From: Alligator mississippiensis
Taxonomy: Eukaryota; Chordata; Crocodylia; Alligatoridae
DNA length: 64,000 nucleotides
NCBI RefSeq assembly: GCF_030867095.1
Contig: NC_081828.1
Coordinates: forward strand, 3,797,001 to 3,861,000
Direction of reading: 5' to 3'
Shown here: positions 35,358 through 47,694 of the stretch, one piece after another
Position numbering within the stretch: position 1 is the first letter of the stretch
Layout: each line of letters begins with the position of its first letter
Notes under the pieces: generated by a model
Databases searched by the model: none
What the model was told of the DNA's origin: nothing
Seen by the model: only the letters and a program-made list of their open reading frames with translations
Program-made: the position numbers and the translations under genes

Positions 35358-35554
35358 CTAGAGGCAAGGATTTCTTAGCGTGGTATCTTTTATTGGACCA
35401 ACAATGTCGTTGGGATAAACTTGTCCATGTAAAATCAGTTGTTTAACTTTATTCCAACAACATCATTGGCCCGATAAAAGATATTGCCCGTAGCAATCCT
35501 TGCCTCTCACATAATTTCTGAACCATCATGGCTACAACATCACTTTTGCACTAT
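35358..35554. mobile_element. foldback MITE, family B, with 13-bp target duplication
   Basis: Arms containing GGTATCTTTTATTGGACCAA and TTGGCCCGATAAAAGATATT. A 13-bp direct repeat CATATTTTTCATG flanks it (35345-35357 and 35555-35567). Length is 197 bp with no open frame. Confidence 0.8.
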
Positions 35555-35566
35555 CATATTTTTCAT

Positions 35567-35581
35567 GGGGGGGGGGGGGGG
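35567..35581. repeat. G15 homopolymer
   Basis: Fifteen consecutive G immediately after the right target duplication of the family B element. Confidence 0.95.
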
Positions 35582-36208
35582 TTAAATGTCACTTTCCCCT
35601 TAGGTTTCTTGTGATACTTTTTCATTTTTATGAAAAATCACATTTTTACTTGCTAGATCTTTCAGGAATTAAAATGAAAATTGGTTTAAAAATGTGTTGA
35701 TGCTAAAATATCTGCTGGCTCTGTATCGGTGTTAGGTAGCTATTCTGCTGTCACCTATAAAACCTGTTCTCACTTTTTCCTTGCCCCATTCATTTCTCTC
35801 CTCCAGTCTCTCACTGGACTTTAACATTTGTTATTTATATCATGGAAATGCCCAGAGACCTCAGCTGAGATAAGGACCCTGTTATAGTAGGGGCTGTGAG
35901 GACTTAAAGGAAAAGGCAGATGGTCTCAAAACATCCAAAGAGCAAACAGGCAAAGAAAAGGATTATTATCCACATTGCATTGGTAGGGAACCGAGTCACA
36001 GGGGAGGGAGCAGGGTGGGTGAAGGCTGTGGAAGAGATGGGAAAGGATCTCAGAGATGTCTCATCCTCTTTCATCCCCAATGTTTTGCATTCCTCTTCTA
36101 CTCAGATCTTCTTGGCTTGTGTTTAGGGCAGTCCTCCTATTCCTACATAATATTGGCCTCTCCTTTGAATAACCTCCCGCAAATATACTATTATCTGAAA
36201 TGCATATC

Positions 36209-36430
36209 ATCAAATCATAGAAAATGATGGCTGAAAGGGACCTCGGGAGATCACATCTAGTTCAACCCACTGCTCAAAGCAGGACGGGCCCCAACTACAT
36301 CATCCCAGCCAAGGCTTTGTCTACCCGGGACTCAAACACCTCCAAGGATGAAGACCCCAGCACCTCTCTGGGTAACCTGTTCCAGTGCTTTATCACCTTC
36401 CTCATGAGAAAGTTTTTCCTATACTCACTT
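36209..36430 (-). repeat. CR1 LINE 3' fragment
   Basis: AAATCATAGAAAATGATGGC, GGGACCTCGGGAGATCACAT, TGCTCAAAGCAGGACGGGCC and GGTAACCTGTTCCAGTGC. Antisense; the open frame across it is repeat-derived. Confidence 0.93.
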
Positions 36431-37879
36431 GTAGGCTTCTGCCTCACTGTCATGAGTAAGCAGAGTGTTTGTGAAGGAAAAGTGCCCTTACTCCGGACAT
36501 AGAATGGTGGTGATGGTCTATAGCTGCCTGTCTACACCAGGCTATCCAGCCCCTGGCAGAACTGAGCTGGTGTTTAGCAGCACATGGGGAAGTAGGAGTA
36601 GAAAGGACCGGGCACAAGATGAAACCATGAACATGGAAGTGATGTGCATCGTTGAACCCCACCTTCATCACTACTGCTCCATCAAAAAGTGGCATTGGTT
36701 TAATAATGCAGCCTCAACATCTACCCTTTAAAAAAACTGGCTGTCAGACGATATCATAAAGAGTCAGTCTTACCTTAGAGGGTTGAGGTTTGTATGATTG
36801 ACCGTCATTAGAGCACCTGACACTGTCCGTGAAATCAGTAGTATCAGCAATGTCCTTGGTTTGGTATTTTTCATTCCAGTTATTGAACATCATCTGCTGA
36901 ATATGTTTCCCACTCTCCTGTCAATGCCAGTGATAATGCACCATATTTTCTAGCATATAACCTGCCTCTAAATGCAACACGTGTCCTGTTTGTGACAAGG
37001 TAGCATGCAGAAAAAAGAAAAATACTTGGGTAAGTATTTATCCATCCTGTGAAGCTGCAGGGAAGGTGACGGGGTGGTTTGGAGATTTGGCGAAGGGGGA
37101 GCAGTAGCAATATTAATTGCTATGGCTCCCATATTTATCACATATAATGTGCCCTGCAAGTTCCACCAGCTGGTTTTGGGGAAAAGGTGCAAGCTGTATG
37201 CAAGAAAATGTGGTACTAGCTCAGCAACCATCTTCAGTTCATGAGCGAAGTGCTCTATAAAGATCCCCCCAATGCACAAGCTGTGACCACGCAGACCCCC
37301 AATGCACAAGCTGTGACCACCCAGACCACTGCTATTCTTCATACTGCAGTGCTGCTGGATCAGGACCCTCATATGCTAGGAGCTGTGCCAGCATGCAACA
37401 AAAGGATGGCCCTGGTCCCATGCCTTATTTTTAAGGACTTGCAAGGTATTTGGCCTATAAAATTGGTACACTTTTTGGTACAGTGTTGCCCCACTTTCTG
37501 TGTGAGGTTGTATCATGCAGCAACATGGTTAGGAGTTGTATAGCAAGGTCTAATCTAATGTCCTTTGGACTCGGTAGGAAGACTATCATGGATTTCAGGA
37601 GACTTTGGGTTAGCTTTACCAGTTAGAGGGGAGGGAGCACAGACCTGGCACAAGTATATTTGCCACAGACATGGGTCATGTCCCATCACCCACCCCAGAT
37701 ACTCCTATATGACCTCTTTGTGCCTATCACATATGGGATGATGGCATTTACCTGCCTCCCAAAGACGTTGTGAGGATCTAAAGATGCCCAGACTCTATGG
37801 CCATGGGCACCACACACATCTTCGGCAAGAGTTACAACGAGGGCTGTACGCGCTGCGGAGGGGTGTGTCAAACCTGTTT
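36431..37879. other. intergenic, no gene seen
   Basis: Short open frames on both strands; contains a 30-bp tandem duplication at 37267-37326. Confidence 0.35.
37267..37326. repeat. 30-bp tandem duplication
   Basis: CCAATGCACAAGCTGTGACC and the following CACGCAGACC repeat twice with one visible mismatch; the period is 30 bp. Confidence 0.9.
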
Positions 37880-38070
37880 TCCTAGCAGCCAAGTAGAGGC
37901 GTAATGAAACGTTAAGAAGGGATTATCTCTGGCCTCCGCGAGGCGTAATTCATTCCGTTCACATCCCTTGTGTTTATTTATTGTCCTTGTTCCCAGTTAC
38001 CCTCGGTAACTCGACCCTGCTCGGCGTTATTGATTTAACATAAAGCATATTCATACAGGATGCGAGTCCC
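37880..38070. promoter_or_regulatory. candidate conserved non-coding element with GGATTA
   Basis: A repeat-free block with GCGTAATGAAACG, GGATTA at 37920-37925, GGCGTAATTCATTCC, CGTTATTGATTTAAC and AAGCATATTCATAC. CpG content is higher than in its surroundings. Not verified. Confidence 0.3.
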
Positions 38071-39271
38071 ATGGCTGGGCCGGTTCAGCTTCATGCAGCA
38101 GAGCCAAAAGTGCAATTATAGGCGTCTCGCCATCAAGCCCGTACACGACGCGTGTGGTGGTGATCTCTTCCTACAGACCAGGCTTTGGGGTGGGCAAGCA
38201 AAGAAGCTGGAGGTGGGGGAGTCTCTTCTTTTCCCTCTAGTTTCCCACCAAGATAACTCCATTGGTTTTGGCACCGTTGTTCCTCATTTGTAGGTGCATG
38301 GAGGATCAGGCCAGCTTATTTTTTTAGTGTTGTGGGACATGATGGCAGGAAGAGGAAGGGCTTTTGGTAGCTATTAGTAATCCATTGGCCAAGCCCCGGT
38401 TCTGGTCTTGCTTCTGCTAAAGCCAAATTGAGTTGGGTTTTCCAGTATGACTCGCCGAAGATGTTGGGAGTCATGATTTCCAAAGGAGATTAGACCTTTC
38501 CTAATGTTTAACAAGGCACATCCTAGCTATGAGATACTGAAACCACAGGCACCAGTAACGATCTCTCTGTGTTGAGAGCCTCATTCTAGATGGTCTATAT
38601 TTGAGGACCAATTCTTCCAGGTGCTGAGTTTCTCTAATTTCTGCCACCTCCATGGGGGCAAAAATGGGCTGTAAAGAGAATAATTTAGAAATAATCTTCC
38701 GGAAAGAAGAATCCGAGTCATCAAGGGAGATAGGAGAGTTGATCAGTGGGGCCTTCAGGTCAAGCAACCAGGGACATGGTCCCCTACGAACAAGGTAGCA
38801 ATTAGCTCAGCTACAATTAAACACAAAAAATGATGAGCAAAGGCTAAAACTCTCATGGATTAGTGACCATATTTCCCCTTGTCTCCCAATTTGGCTGTCC
38901 AGAGGTATCCTGGCAGTTGGGCCTTTCTCAGCTGAGGCCTCAAACATGCACAACTCAGCCAGACCTGTCCCGACCCCGGCCATCAGGACTTATTTACCAT
39001 CATTTTAGGAGCATGCAAACAAGGCCTCTGGATGGTCCCAAGCCCTTGAGATATTTCAATTCTCCTCAAGGCCGGGGGACCTCTAGTCACATTTTATAGA
39101 TGTTATTATGGGAGCCCCAAAGATTGACTTGGATGAGAGTCAGAAAGGCAGGTTGCGATGCTCAGGACCGTAGGTGGGGGAAAGGTGTCTGAAACCAAGA
39201 GACATTTCTTTCTTGACTTAAGCTGATTGAAGAAGATGGAAGTATTATTTTTAGGCAACCCTGACACCTTC

Positions 39272-39273
<2 letters not shown>
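38071..39273. other. intergenic, no feature seen
   Basis: No repeat end or domain recognised. Confidence 0.35.

Positions 39274-39309
<36 letters not shown>
39274..39309. repeat. (GT)n microsatellite
   Basis: About 18 uninterrupted GT units. Confidence 0.95.
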
Positions 39310-39310
<1 letters not shown>

Positions 39311-40169
39311 TGAAAGCAAAACTAATTCACTTATTTTTCTGCTTCATTGATTCTCCCAGCCCTTGTTATCCACTAATGTAATTTTTTTTTGCTCTTACTA
39401 CAGAAACATTCCTGCTTCAGTAATAGGCTCCTGCATAGAGAGGTGCAGGGAGAAAGGTGTGTAGAGGAAATTAAAGGTGTCACTGTGGGTTCAGGGGGGA
39501 TCTCATGTTTCATTGTAAATCAAAATGCCTTTTTTTTTCTTTTTTTCAAAGTTCTGGGGGTCTTAGGTGAACGTGCTGTGGGGGGAGGGTTGGGTGGCAA
39601 GGGGAGAAGGCTGGGATAGATCAGCAGGGATATTTGGGAAGCTGCAATTTTTCTCCATTGCCCTGACAGAGCAATCAACCTTCTCCCTTGTTTCAACCAC
39701 AGGTTGTCTACAGCACAACATCTCTCTCGGGGTATGAGCTTCATTGCTTGTGGTCTCTGGAAGGGTCATCTCAAGTAAAACTTGCGTGGGAAGGGTGAAA
39801 ATTCCCATGTGGCTTCTGTTGGCCATGTCAAGCTAAAAGAAACTTCACCTGAGCACTGTTCTGGTTTAGCGGGGTATGTCCACGGGGGCAAATACTACAA
39901 CCAAAGCATCAAGGTTGACTTTCCTTTGAATTCTGACATCAAAAAAATGCTGGGAGTTGAATGGCTTCCTCAAAACCTGGGGGTTTGAATAGACCATTGA
40001 ATGATCACGAGCCACCAATGCGATGCTGTAGCCGGCAAAGGAAACAATACATTGGCATGCATCTCCCGATGCATCTCAAACAAGACTAAGGATGTCATCC
40101 TCTTGCTTTACTCAGCCTTATATATAAGTATATAAGGGGGTGCATATCAGGGACTGGGAGAGCATCTGT

Positions 40170-40478
40170 TCAGCAGGGCTCCCCAGGGGAAGACTAGTAC
40201 TAACAATCATAAATTGCTAGAAGACCGCTTTAAATTAGACATAAGGAAAAACTTCTTTACAACTCGAGTGTCCAGGGTCTGGAATAGACTTCCCCCAGAG
40301 GTGGTACAATCATCTACGCTGGATATCTTCAAAAAACATCTGGACGCTCACCTTGCTGGGGTCACCTACCCAACATCTGGATGCTCACCTTGCTGGGCTC
40401 ACCTACCCAAGCACAGGGGGGCTGGACCTGATGATCTTGAGAGGTCCCTTCAGCCCCTAGCATCTGTGAATCTATGAA
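40170..40478 (+). repeat. CR1 LINE 3' fragment with internal 37-bp duplication
   Basis: ACATAAGGAAAAACTTCTTT, TGGAATAGACTTCCCCCAGA, GCTGGACCTGATGATCTTGA and GAGGTCCCTTCAGCCCCTA with a TGAATCTATGAA tail. Within it CATCTGGACGCTCACCTTGC recurs as CATCTGGATGCTCACCTTGC 37 bp later (40337 and 40374). Confidence 0.93.
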
Positions 40479-40505
40479 AAATGTGTACCTTCAATTGTGT
40501 GTCTC

Positions 40506-40800
40506 TGGCAGGGCTGTCCGACTTCTAAGTGGCCAGGGGCCGAACACCTTTCGGGCCATACCGGTGGGGGCTGCAGCTCGGTGAGCAACGAGGTCCTCAC
40601 TGCACTGGGTGGAAGCTCCCCCAAGCTGATGTTCCCATACCCCCACCCCACTGCTCTGTGCAGCCCCAGACTCACCCTCAGCTCCTGGTGCTGTGCACCT
40701 CTGCCCACCCCAATCCCTTGGGCAGGCAGTGTAAATGGGGGGAGAGAGGGGGAGCCTGGACAGTCCAACTGCGGCTACGGCCAGGTCATTGGCAGGGGGG
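40506..40800. mobile_element. possible non-autonomous DNA transposon, uncertain
   Basis: The left edge CAGGGCTGTCCGACTTC and right-hand GGACAGTCCAACTGCGG look partly inverted, and the GGGGCCGAACACCTTTCGGG phrase resembles known amniote hAT repeats. GC-rich, with open frames on both strands and no domain. Confidence 0.3.
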
Positions 40801-41256
40801 ACAAATGACATTAATTCTGTTCTCCAAGTGAGGCAGCCTATACCCAACCCCCAGCCCCTTGCCTTCACAAAGCAGAACTGTCCATGAAGTGACTGGAAAC
40901 TGCATTTTTTTGCATAAAAAATTGGTGGAAACATTTAAAACACTTATTTATACTATGCAAAGCCTACACCCCGACCCCCATGCATTAAGCCTTCTAGCAT
41001 CCCTAGGAGGAGAAATAATACAGAAACCAGTATAACATTTGAATTGCAGTTCATTTGGTCTTGCATTATTATTATGCACTGTGCTACCTACTATGACACA
41101 GGGTTGTCTTGCTACTCATTTTTCCTGAGTGAGACACCAGCTACTGATGGGCGGGCACCAAGGTGACCCCACTGTGAGACATGAAGTGGCAATGATAATC
41201 CAACAGATGGTATCAAATGAATAACTTGATCAATCTTCAGGGCTTCCAAATTTAGA

Positions 41257-41633
41257 ATAATAGAAAATGAGGGTTGAAGGGAGCTCAGGAGGTCACATCT
41301 AGTCCAACCCACTGCTCCAAGCAGGACCAGCCCCAACTACATCATCCCAGCCAAGGCTTTGTCTACCCAGGTCTTAAAAACATCCAAGGATGGAGAGTCC
41401 ATCACCTCTCCGGGTAACCTGCTTCAGTGTTGTACCACCCTCCTGGTGAGAAAATTCTTCCTAATATCCAACCTCAACTTCCCTTGCTGCAGCTTGAGCC
41501 CATTGCTCCTTGTCCTGTCATCTGCCCCCACTGAAACCAGTCCAGCTCCATCCTCCTTCAAACACCCATTCAGGTTGCTGAAGGCTGCTATTAAATCTAG
41601 TCTCAGTCTTCTCTTCTTTGGACTAAATAAAAT
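41257..41633 (-). repeat. CR1 LINE 3' fragment, about 375 bp
   Basis: AATAGAAAATGAGGGTTGAA, TGCTCCAAGCAGGACCAGCC, AATATCCAACCTCAACTTCC, GAGCCCATTGCTCCTTGTCC and TCTTTGGACTAAATAAA. Antisense. Confidence 0.95.
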
Positions 41634-42860
41634 TTTGCAAGGCTTTTCTGGAGGAAATACTACACTGATGATCTGCTGTCATGAAGGGTGACTTGGTCAA
41701 CTTCTAGTTGAGGAAAGTTTATCTGAAACTCCCCTTGTTCTTTCTGTTGGGTACAAGATCCCTTTTTCACTTCTTGTTTCCCCCAAAGTAGCTGTTAGAA
41801 TTAGACAGTTTGAAACGTTTCATTCCCAAGGTGTCTGTATTTTGATGAGGGTTGCAGCTAGGTAACTTATAGTACAAGGGAACTGACCCTTCAGACGAAA
41901 AGAGTCTATATAAATATGACATTTATTAGCTGATCTTTTGCTTTTTAGGCACTTAATGCATTTCAGATGATGCAACAGGAGGAATACGAAACACTTGGAA
42001 AGAATGCATTGTGGTTACATTGCTGGGCTGATACGGGCAATGCTAGAAAACGTCTTTTTTGAATAAATGATGTTTGTGTATTTCATTACATGACTGCCCC
42101 TGTGTAAATGGGTTTTGAAGGGCCTGGCGGTTCATCTTCTCTTTGTATGATGGTGGAATCCATCAACCAGAATAGACCTTTTCTGCTCGGTGCTGTATGA
42201 ATACATATTATGAAAAGTTTCCTGCCTCAAAGGATTTACCATCCATATAGACAAGGCAGACAATGGGCGAGAGGGAAACAAAGGCATGGTGACTTGGGGA
42301 AATCCTCCCAGCAGCTCAGAACCCATGTTCCATGCTGTGAGAGGCAGTATGGCACACTGGTTAGGGAATTAGGAGCTGGGAGAAAACAGGGCTTTCTTCC
42401 TTCACTCCCCTGCCCTTAAGTCCCAGGCACCTAAATCACTTAAGCATTTTTAGCAATGGATGTAGGAAAACGGGATGGAACTCTCTCAGTGCTGTTTTGC
42501 AGAAGACCAGACTTTGATTATCATAATGGCTCCTTCTGGCCTTAAAATCTCTGAAAACAGGCAACTCTGACATGTAAGAGGTTCCCGATATCTTTCCTTC
42601 TTCTTGAATAACTTCCGGGTTACTTTGCATCGGCGTTTGCTGTTCAAGCAAATGGAAAGATTTGTAATCAGGGACAGATAAAGTTGAACTGTGCTATGTT
42701 GAGGTGGAACTGGCAATAAAGAAACGAATACTGTGGCTCTCCCTAAACCTTTCTCGGGGGTAGTGCAACATTACAAAAATTGCATTACTTTGAGTGGCAA
42801 CAGCATGATAGACACCACGTGAGTCTTGGTAACGAGTGTATTTTTATGAGTCTTCACGGG
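41634..42860. other. intergenic, no gene seen
   Basis: A weak CR1-like phrase (ATGGCTCCTTCTGGCCTTA) sits near 42523-42552, and a MIR-like 5' phrase near 42340-42400. Otherwise nothing. Confidence 0.35.
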
Positions 42861-42861
42861 G

Positions 42862-43185
42862 AAAATATCTATCTATATCTATATATATAGAAAATAACTA
42901 TTTATCTATATCTATATCTATATAGTATATCTATATCTAGCTATATATATATTACCTATCTATATAGATTTATATCTATATAGATAGCTATAGATAGCTA
43001 TAGATATAGATCTATTTATCTCTCTCTATATTTATATATATAGATATTATTTATTTATCTATTATCTATTTTATAGCTATCTATATAGATTGATATATAT
43101 CTATATCTATATATGCATGTATAAAATATATATAGTTGCATAAATATATACATACATATGTATGTCCATATATATGTATATGTAT
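42862..43185. repeat. TATC/TA-rich microsatellite
   Basis: About 320 bp of TATCTA, TATATA and ATAGATA units, imperfect. Confidence 0.9.
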
Positions 43186-43943
43186 TTATTTGCATTGGTT
43201 TGTTTATATGGCTTTACATATCTACTTAGGAAAAATTGAATAAAATGTCTCAGGTCTGGGATAAATGAGAGGAGATTATGAAAAGCAGATTTAACATAGC
43301 ATTTTTTTTGATGCTCGTGGCGCATTTCATCATAGCGCCAGAGACCCGCAATCACACCACACACACAATAATCAGTGGAGGGAGACAACCAAAGGAAAAT
43401 ATTAACTGATCTTTTTTTTCCCTTCCCCTCCTCCCACCTCTTTAGCAGATATGGTGTTATGCTGTATGGGAATGGAGCAGAATAACACATGTGGTGGTAA
43501 CACTAAGCTCTGGACTTCCTCAAATAATCTTACTTCTCCTCTCGCATTGTGTGTGTTTTTGTGTCTTCTTGGAACAAACCTGAAGGCACCTTTTGGGGAA
43601 TGGCTTGCATGGCCTAAGCATCAGGCATAACATCCCAGAATGACAAATTTTGGTGTCAGTTGGGGGCTGATAAAATTCTTGGTCCTTTTCGGAAACCTAG
43701 GCTATTCTACAGTTATAAAAGCGTCTGAGAAATCAGTTGTGCTTTGCAGTTGACACCATCATAGCCATCACTGGAGAGAGGATCTCAACCACATTAAAAC
43801 CACGTCCCAAGCAAGTAAGCGAACAGTGAGGTCCTGTCCATGCTACACCTTAACAGGACGGTGTTATATGGTGTTAAAATGGTGTTATAACTACATCCCC
43901 TTATATGACTTCAGTTGTTCAAGTGAGGTCTTAGTTCCATATA

Positions 43944-44269
43944 AAGTGTGTGCAACATGCCACATACCATAGAGATGAATGGAAAAACCAGGTCAAAGTC
44001 AACATGCCAAATCTCTATTGTGGCAAAAAATGGCTGTGAGATTTCATGGGACACTAGTCGTAAGCCCTTATGTTTTACTTGAAGTCAACAGGACTTCAGA
44101 GTTGACGGTCCTATGTGAAGTCCTGTTGGCTTCAAGTAGAAAATAAAGGCTTATTCCTAGTGTCCCGTGAAATCACACAGCCATTTTTGCAAGAATAGAG
44201 GTTCGATGTGTTGACTTGGGACTGATTTTTCCATTCATCTCCATGGTATGCAGCATGTTGCACACACTT
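43944..44269. repeat. long inverted repeat: two ~155-bp arms, 17-bp loop
   Basis: The left arm (43944-44098) runs from AAGTGTGTGCAACATGC to CAACAGGACTTCA. The right arm (44116-44269) is its reverse complement, from TGAAGTCCTGTTG to GCATGTTGCACACACTT, with roughly one difference in eight by eye. The arms share GAGATGAATGGAAAAA and GGGACACTAG. No coding and no recognised transposon ends. Transcription in either direction would give a long hairpin RNA. Confidence 0.9.
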
Positions 44270-44788
44270 GGCCTCAGAGGTGGCTGCATTTCAGCATAAC
44301 CACATTTATTGGAGAAAAAATATTTATTTGGGAAAAAAAAAGAACTGTGATGACTAACAAAAATTTCAATAATCAAGGATGCATTTCAATAGTCAATGGA
44401 GTTGTAGAAAAATAACAAAAGCAGTGATAAAATTGGGACATATTGTCTTGTATGAAACTCAGGCGGGCCTATTCACAGTCTGATCTAGAGGTGCGGAGGT
44501 TAAAAGAGAGAAAAAAAAATTATCTCGCCTCTTCCACAGGACAATGAACCGAACTTCAGGAGACCTGGCTTGAACTTTGACTCTGTGTCTGATTTTCTAG
44601 ATGGTAGACGACAAATCACATCTTTCCCCCATGCCTTACTTTCTCTGTTTTGTAACATGGTGCTCAATAATAATGACCTTTTTTTAGAAAGTGCTTAGAG
44701 ATCTTTGAATAAATACACTACATGAGAGGGAGGTGTTATTTAGTACTACTAATACATTAATTTTTCTGTGCTAAAATGTCAATGGATT

Positions 44789-44816
44789 CCCCCCCCCCCC
44801 CCCCCCAAAAAAAAAA
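44789..44816. repeat. C18-A10 homopolymer junction
   Basis: Eighteen C directly followed by ten A. Confidence 0.95.
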
Positions 44817-45365
44817 TTCCAAATTGAAGGGGAAGAACTGGCAAAAGAAGATGAAGTTTTTGTGAAGGCATCATCAGATTTTGGTGCTGGGATTGCAAAT
44901 TGTGACAAAATTTACATGACACGTGAATATGAGAAAATTAGCTAGGGAAAGACTTGAATTTTGGAAAAAATTGTCACGTTCACTGGGCACCGGGTTCAAC
45001 CTTTGAACAAGGAGCAGCCTCCCTACTTCCTGCCTGTCATCTATTTTTTCATTGGCCCAGGTAGTATCAGAATTACCACTGAAGAGTAAGTAGCAAAGAC
45101 ACAGAGTCCTGTGAAGGTTTCTCCTTCACTTCCTTGACATCCATCACCAACCCATGCAAGTGTCTTTGGATCAAGAGAGGAGAAACGCCACATGTCCTGC
45201 CAAAAGGATAATAATAACACCCAATGGATGGTGGGAATCTGTCAGTTTAAAAATATATATTTCTCCTGCTGAAATTCAGATTAATTTCAGTGTTGTTTCC
45301 TCAGCTGAGTTATCTGAACATGCCTTGCTGGGGCATTGTGTTGGAGGTGGCCATCCTCAGGGGTG
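44817..45365. other. intergenic, no feature seen
   Basis: No repeat or gene recognised. Confidence 0.35.
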
Positions 45366-45503
45366 GTGCTTGTAGCTGTGTTGGTCTAAGGACATAGGCA
45401 GACTCTTTGGGTAAAGATGATATATTTTATTAGACCAACTCAAATAGTTGGAAAAGTCTTCTTTGCAAGCTTTTGGATACAAATGCCCTTCTTTAGGTAC
45501 AAG
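45366..45503 (-). mobile_element. family B repeat, reverse orientation
   Basis: CTTGTAGCTGTGTTGGTCTA, AGGACATAGGCAGACTC, ATTTTATTAGACCAACTC and TTGCAAGCTTTTGG with GCCCTTCTTTAGG are the reverse complement of the 12844 and 16071 copies. Confidence 0.85.
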
Positions 45504-45996
45504 GAGTGTCTGGTGGCCAGTCCGGGAATGGTCCATGCACTAGCCCCACCCATGGTTTCTACCATATTGGCCATTTTTTGTGTTAGGATGCCGCCCACGA
45601 TACATTCATGACAAAACACAGCCTGGGTCACCAAAATTCAGGGTCACCATAATCGGTCCCAATCAATTCCACTGAATAATTTGCTAAATAAAATTTAAAA
45701 AAAAATATTTCCTTGCATTTTTTTTTATTAGCTGAGTATGAAAACAGGCAATAACTTTACAGAAAGCAAGACTGGCACAATCGGTACATAGTTCATGCTG
45801 TGGTTCTTTCAAAATGAATATAAACTCTTTTATTTTTCCTCGTTAACCTACCGGAATAAATAAATATCATACACGTTTGAGTTTGTAGACAGCGAGTTCT
45901 AAAGCACAAATTGTTACACTAAAGCTCAATTTTACAGCAGTTTGTACAGTACTTCTTTTTTTCCTTTTAAAAATCTTTGTTCCTTTGCAAGTTGTG

Positions 45997-46000
<4 letters not shown>

Positions 46001-46032
<32 letters not shown>
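46001..46032. repeat. (CA)n microsatellite
   Basis: About 16 CA units. Confidence 0.95.
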
Positions 46033-46034
<2 letters not shown>

Positions 46035-46292
46035 TCTCACTTTGGAGCTAACTGTGAGCAATTAGCCAAAAAAACAAAAAACCAGGCTGCTGTATGGTTG
46101 GGGTGGGGGGTAGAAATCAAATTTTTGCAATAATAAACTGCAAAGATGTATCTAAATACAAGGCAGCCCTTCTCACTGGCTAGAAAGGTAGCGAAAGATT
46201 TGGCCAATCACAGAACACCAGATATGATTTTAACTCCCTGTAGATGTAATTCATGTCTTCATCAGATGATGCAGAGATGGCTGTTGTAATGA

Positions 46293-46293
<1 letters not shown>

Positions 46294-46350
<57 letters not shown>

Positions 46351-46355
46351 ATGTG

Positions 46356-46401
<46 letters not shown>

Positions 46402-46402
46402 T
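46294..46402. repeat. (TA)n(TG)n(TA)n(CA)n compound microsatellite
   Basis: TA run, GT-rich centre, TA run and a short ACAC end; self-complementary overall. Confidence 0.95.
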
Positions 46403-47694
46403 ACTGTGGCTCTCCCAGACTGATAAAAGGGGATATTTTTAGCATAATGCTAGTGAGGGATATTCTTCAGGAAGAAACTTTTGGGTCAGGTTTTGTTTTC
46501 AACTGTGCTGAAGAAATCCGGTATAACCCGATAAACTGATGATGTTCTATTAATGTTGCCTCGATGCAACTGAGGGTATTAGTCTTTGCAAGTCCCAGTG
46601 GATTATACATTGCTTCCCCACAATGTTCTCCAAAACGGGTAAGGTTTCTTGCAAAAGGCCAGTCAGAAGCTTTTAGATTTTATCCATTGCTGGTATTAAT
46701 TGATATAGTCTGTTGGAGAGGCAAACATGTCTACGCAAGCAAAGAATTTGGTTTCTTTAAGTCAATGACAAAGCTATCCCAGAAGCAGCATGGGTTTGTC
46801 TAATGCAGCTAAGAATAAAACACTGGATCGGTGGAATTTCTGTTGAAAATATAAAGAATACTTTTCAATACAGTGGGAAAATCCTCTTCCAGTTGTTACG
46901 GTAGGATATATTTTTTTTACTTGAAGTTGCTTAAAAGTCAGCGAAGTCCTTCCCTCTCCCCGGGGTTATTCTAGTCTTCCCCTCTGCTTTTGATTCAAAT
47001 CCAAACCTGAGTCACACACAAGACACAGTCCTTTAGATGTGCGAAACAAAACGTGCTTCATGCCAAGACGAATGGTAAAGATGGGTAATAGAGACACACA
47101 ATGGCTAAGAAAAACCAACACAGCTTGCTAAAACCACAAGGAAAATTCCTCAAATTACGAACCAAGTCGCATCTCACTGCTGGTATAATGAACCCTATAT
47201 GTTGTGGTGTTTCTGATGTTGGTTTTCATATATAAAGGTTTGCTTGCTTTTCATGGAAATTATGACCCCCATCTTCACTCAAGACTGTCACGTCGATGGG
47301 TGACAAATGCAATCATCTAATGCACGAAGACCCTCAACTTCTTTAGCTGGGGTGCTTTTGATGGACAACACGCGCACATCTATTTGGCTTCTAGGGTTAC
47401 CAGAACTGAAAACCAAATTTCTAAATGAACCAATTTTATATTATTTATTTATTTGCATTTTTTTCAGCCACCCCGTACAGCTGGCTGGAGCGGGTCATCA
47501 TTTTATTTTTAAATGGCAAATACTGATTTGGGCGAGGTGGATTTGCAGGAAATCTTTTGGTATGCAAATTCCAGAAATTTTAAAGAAATGTCCTTTTCTG
47601 TCTCCCTTCTACCCAGCACTAAATGAATCTTGTATCTGTGTTAGCTGGCTTGATTCAAAGACCGCCTCACTCTACTCAGGTCTGCACTCTTTAC

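Larger units (their letters stand above)
45504..47686. other. AT-rich intergenic block, no gene supported
   Basis: Contains AATAAATAAATA at about 45855, a (CA)n tract at about 46001-46032, and a TA/GT/TA compound microsatellite at about 46294-46402. The longest open frame (47307-47849) runs into the transposon at 47695, has no domain, and is judged spurious. Confidence 0.4.

Noticed and set aside
37267..37326. Possible start of a CRISPR-like or satellite array
   Set aside because: Only two adjacent units without spacers, in vertebrate DNA.
45855..45870. AATAAATAAATA as the polyadenylation site of a plus-strand gene
   Set aside because: No exon is visible upstream on the plus strand; AT-rich DNA gives such words by chance.
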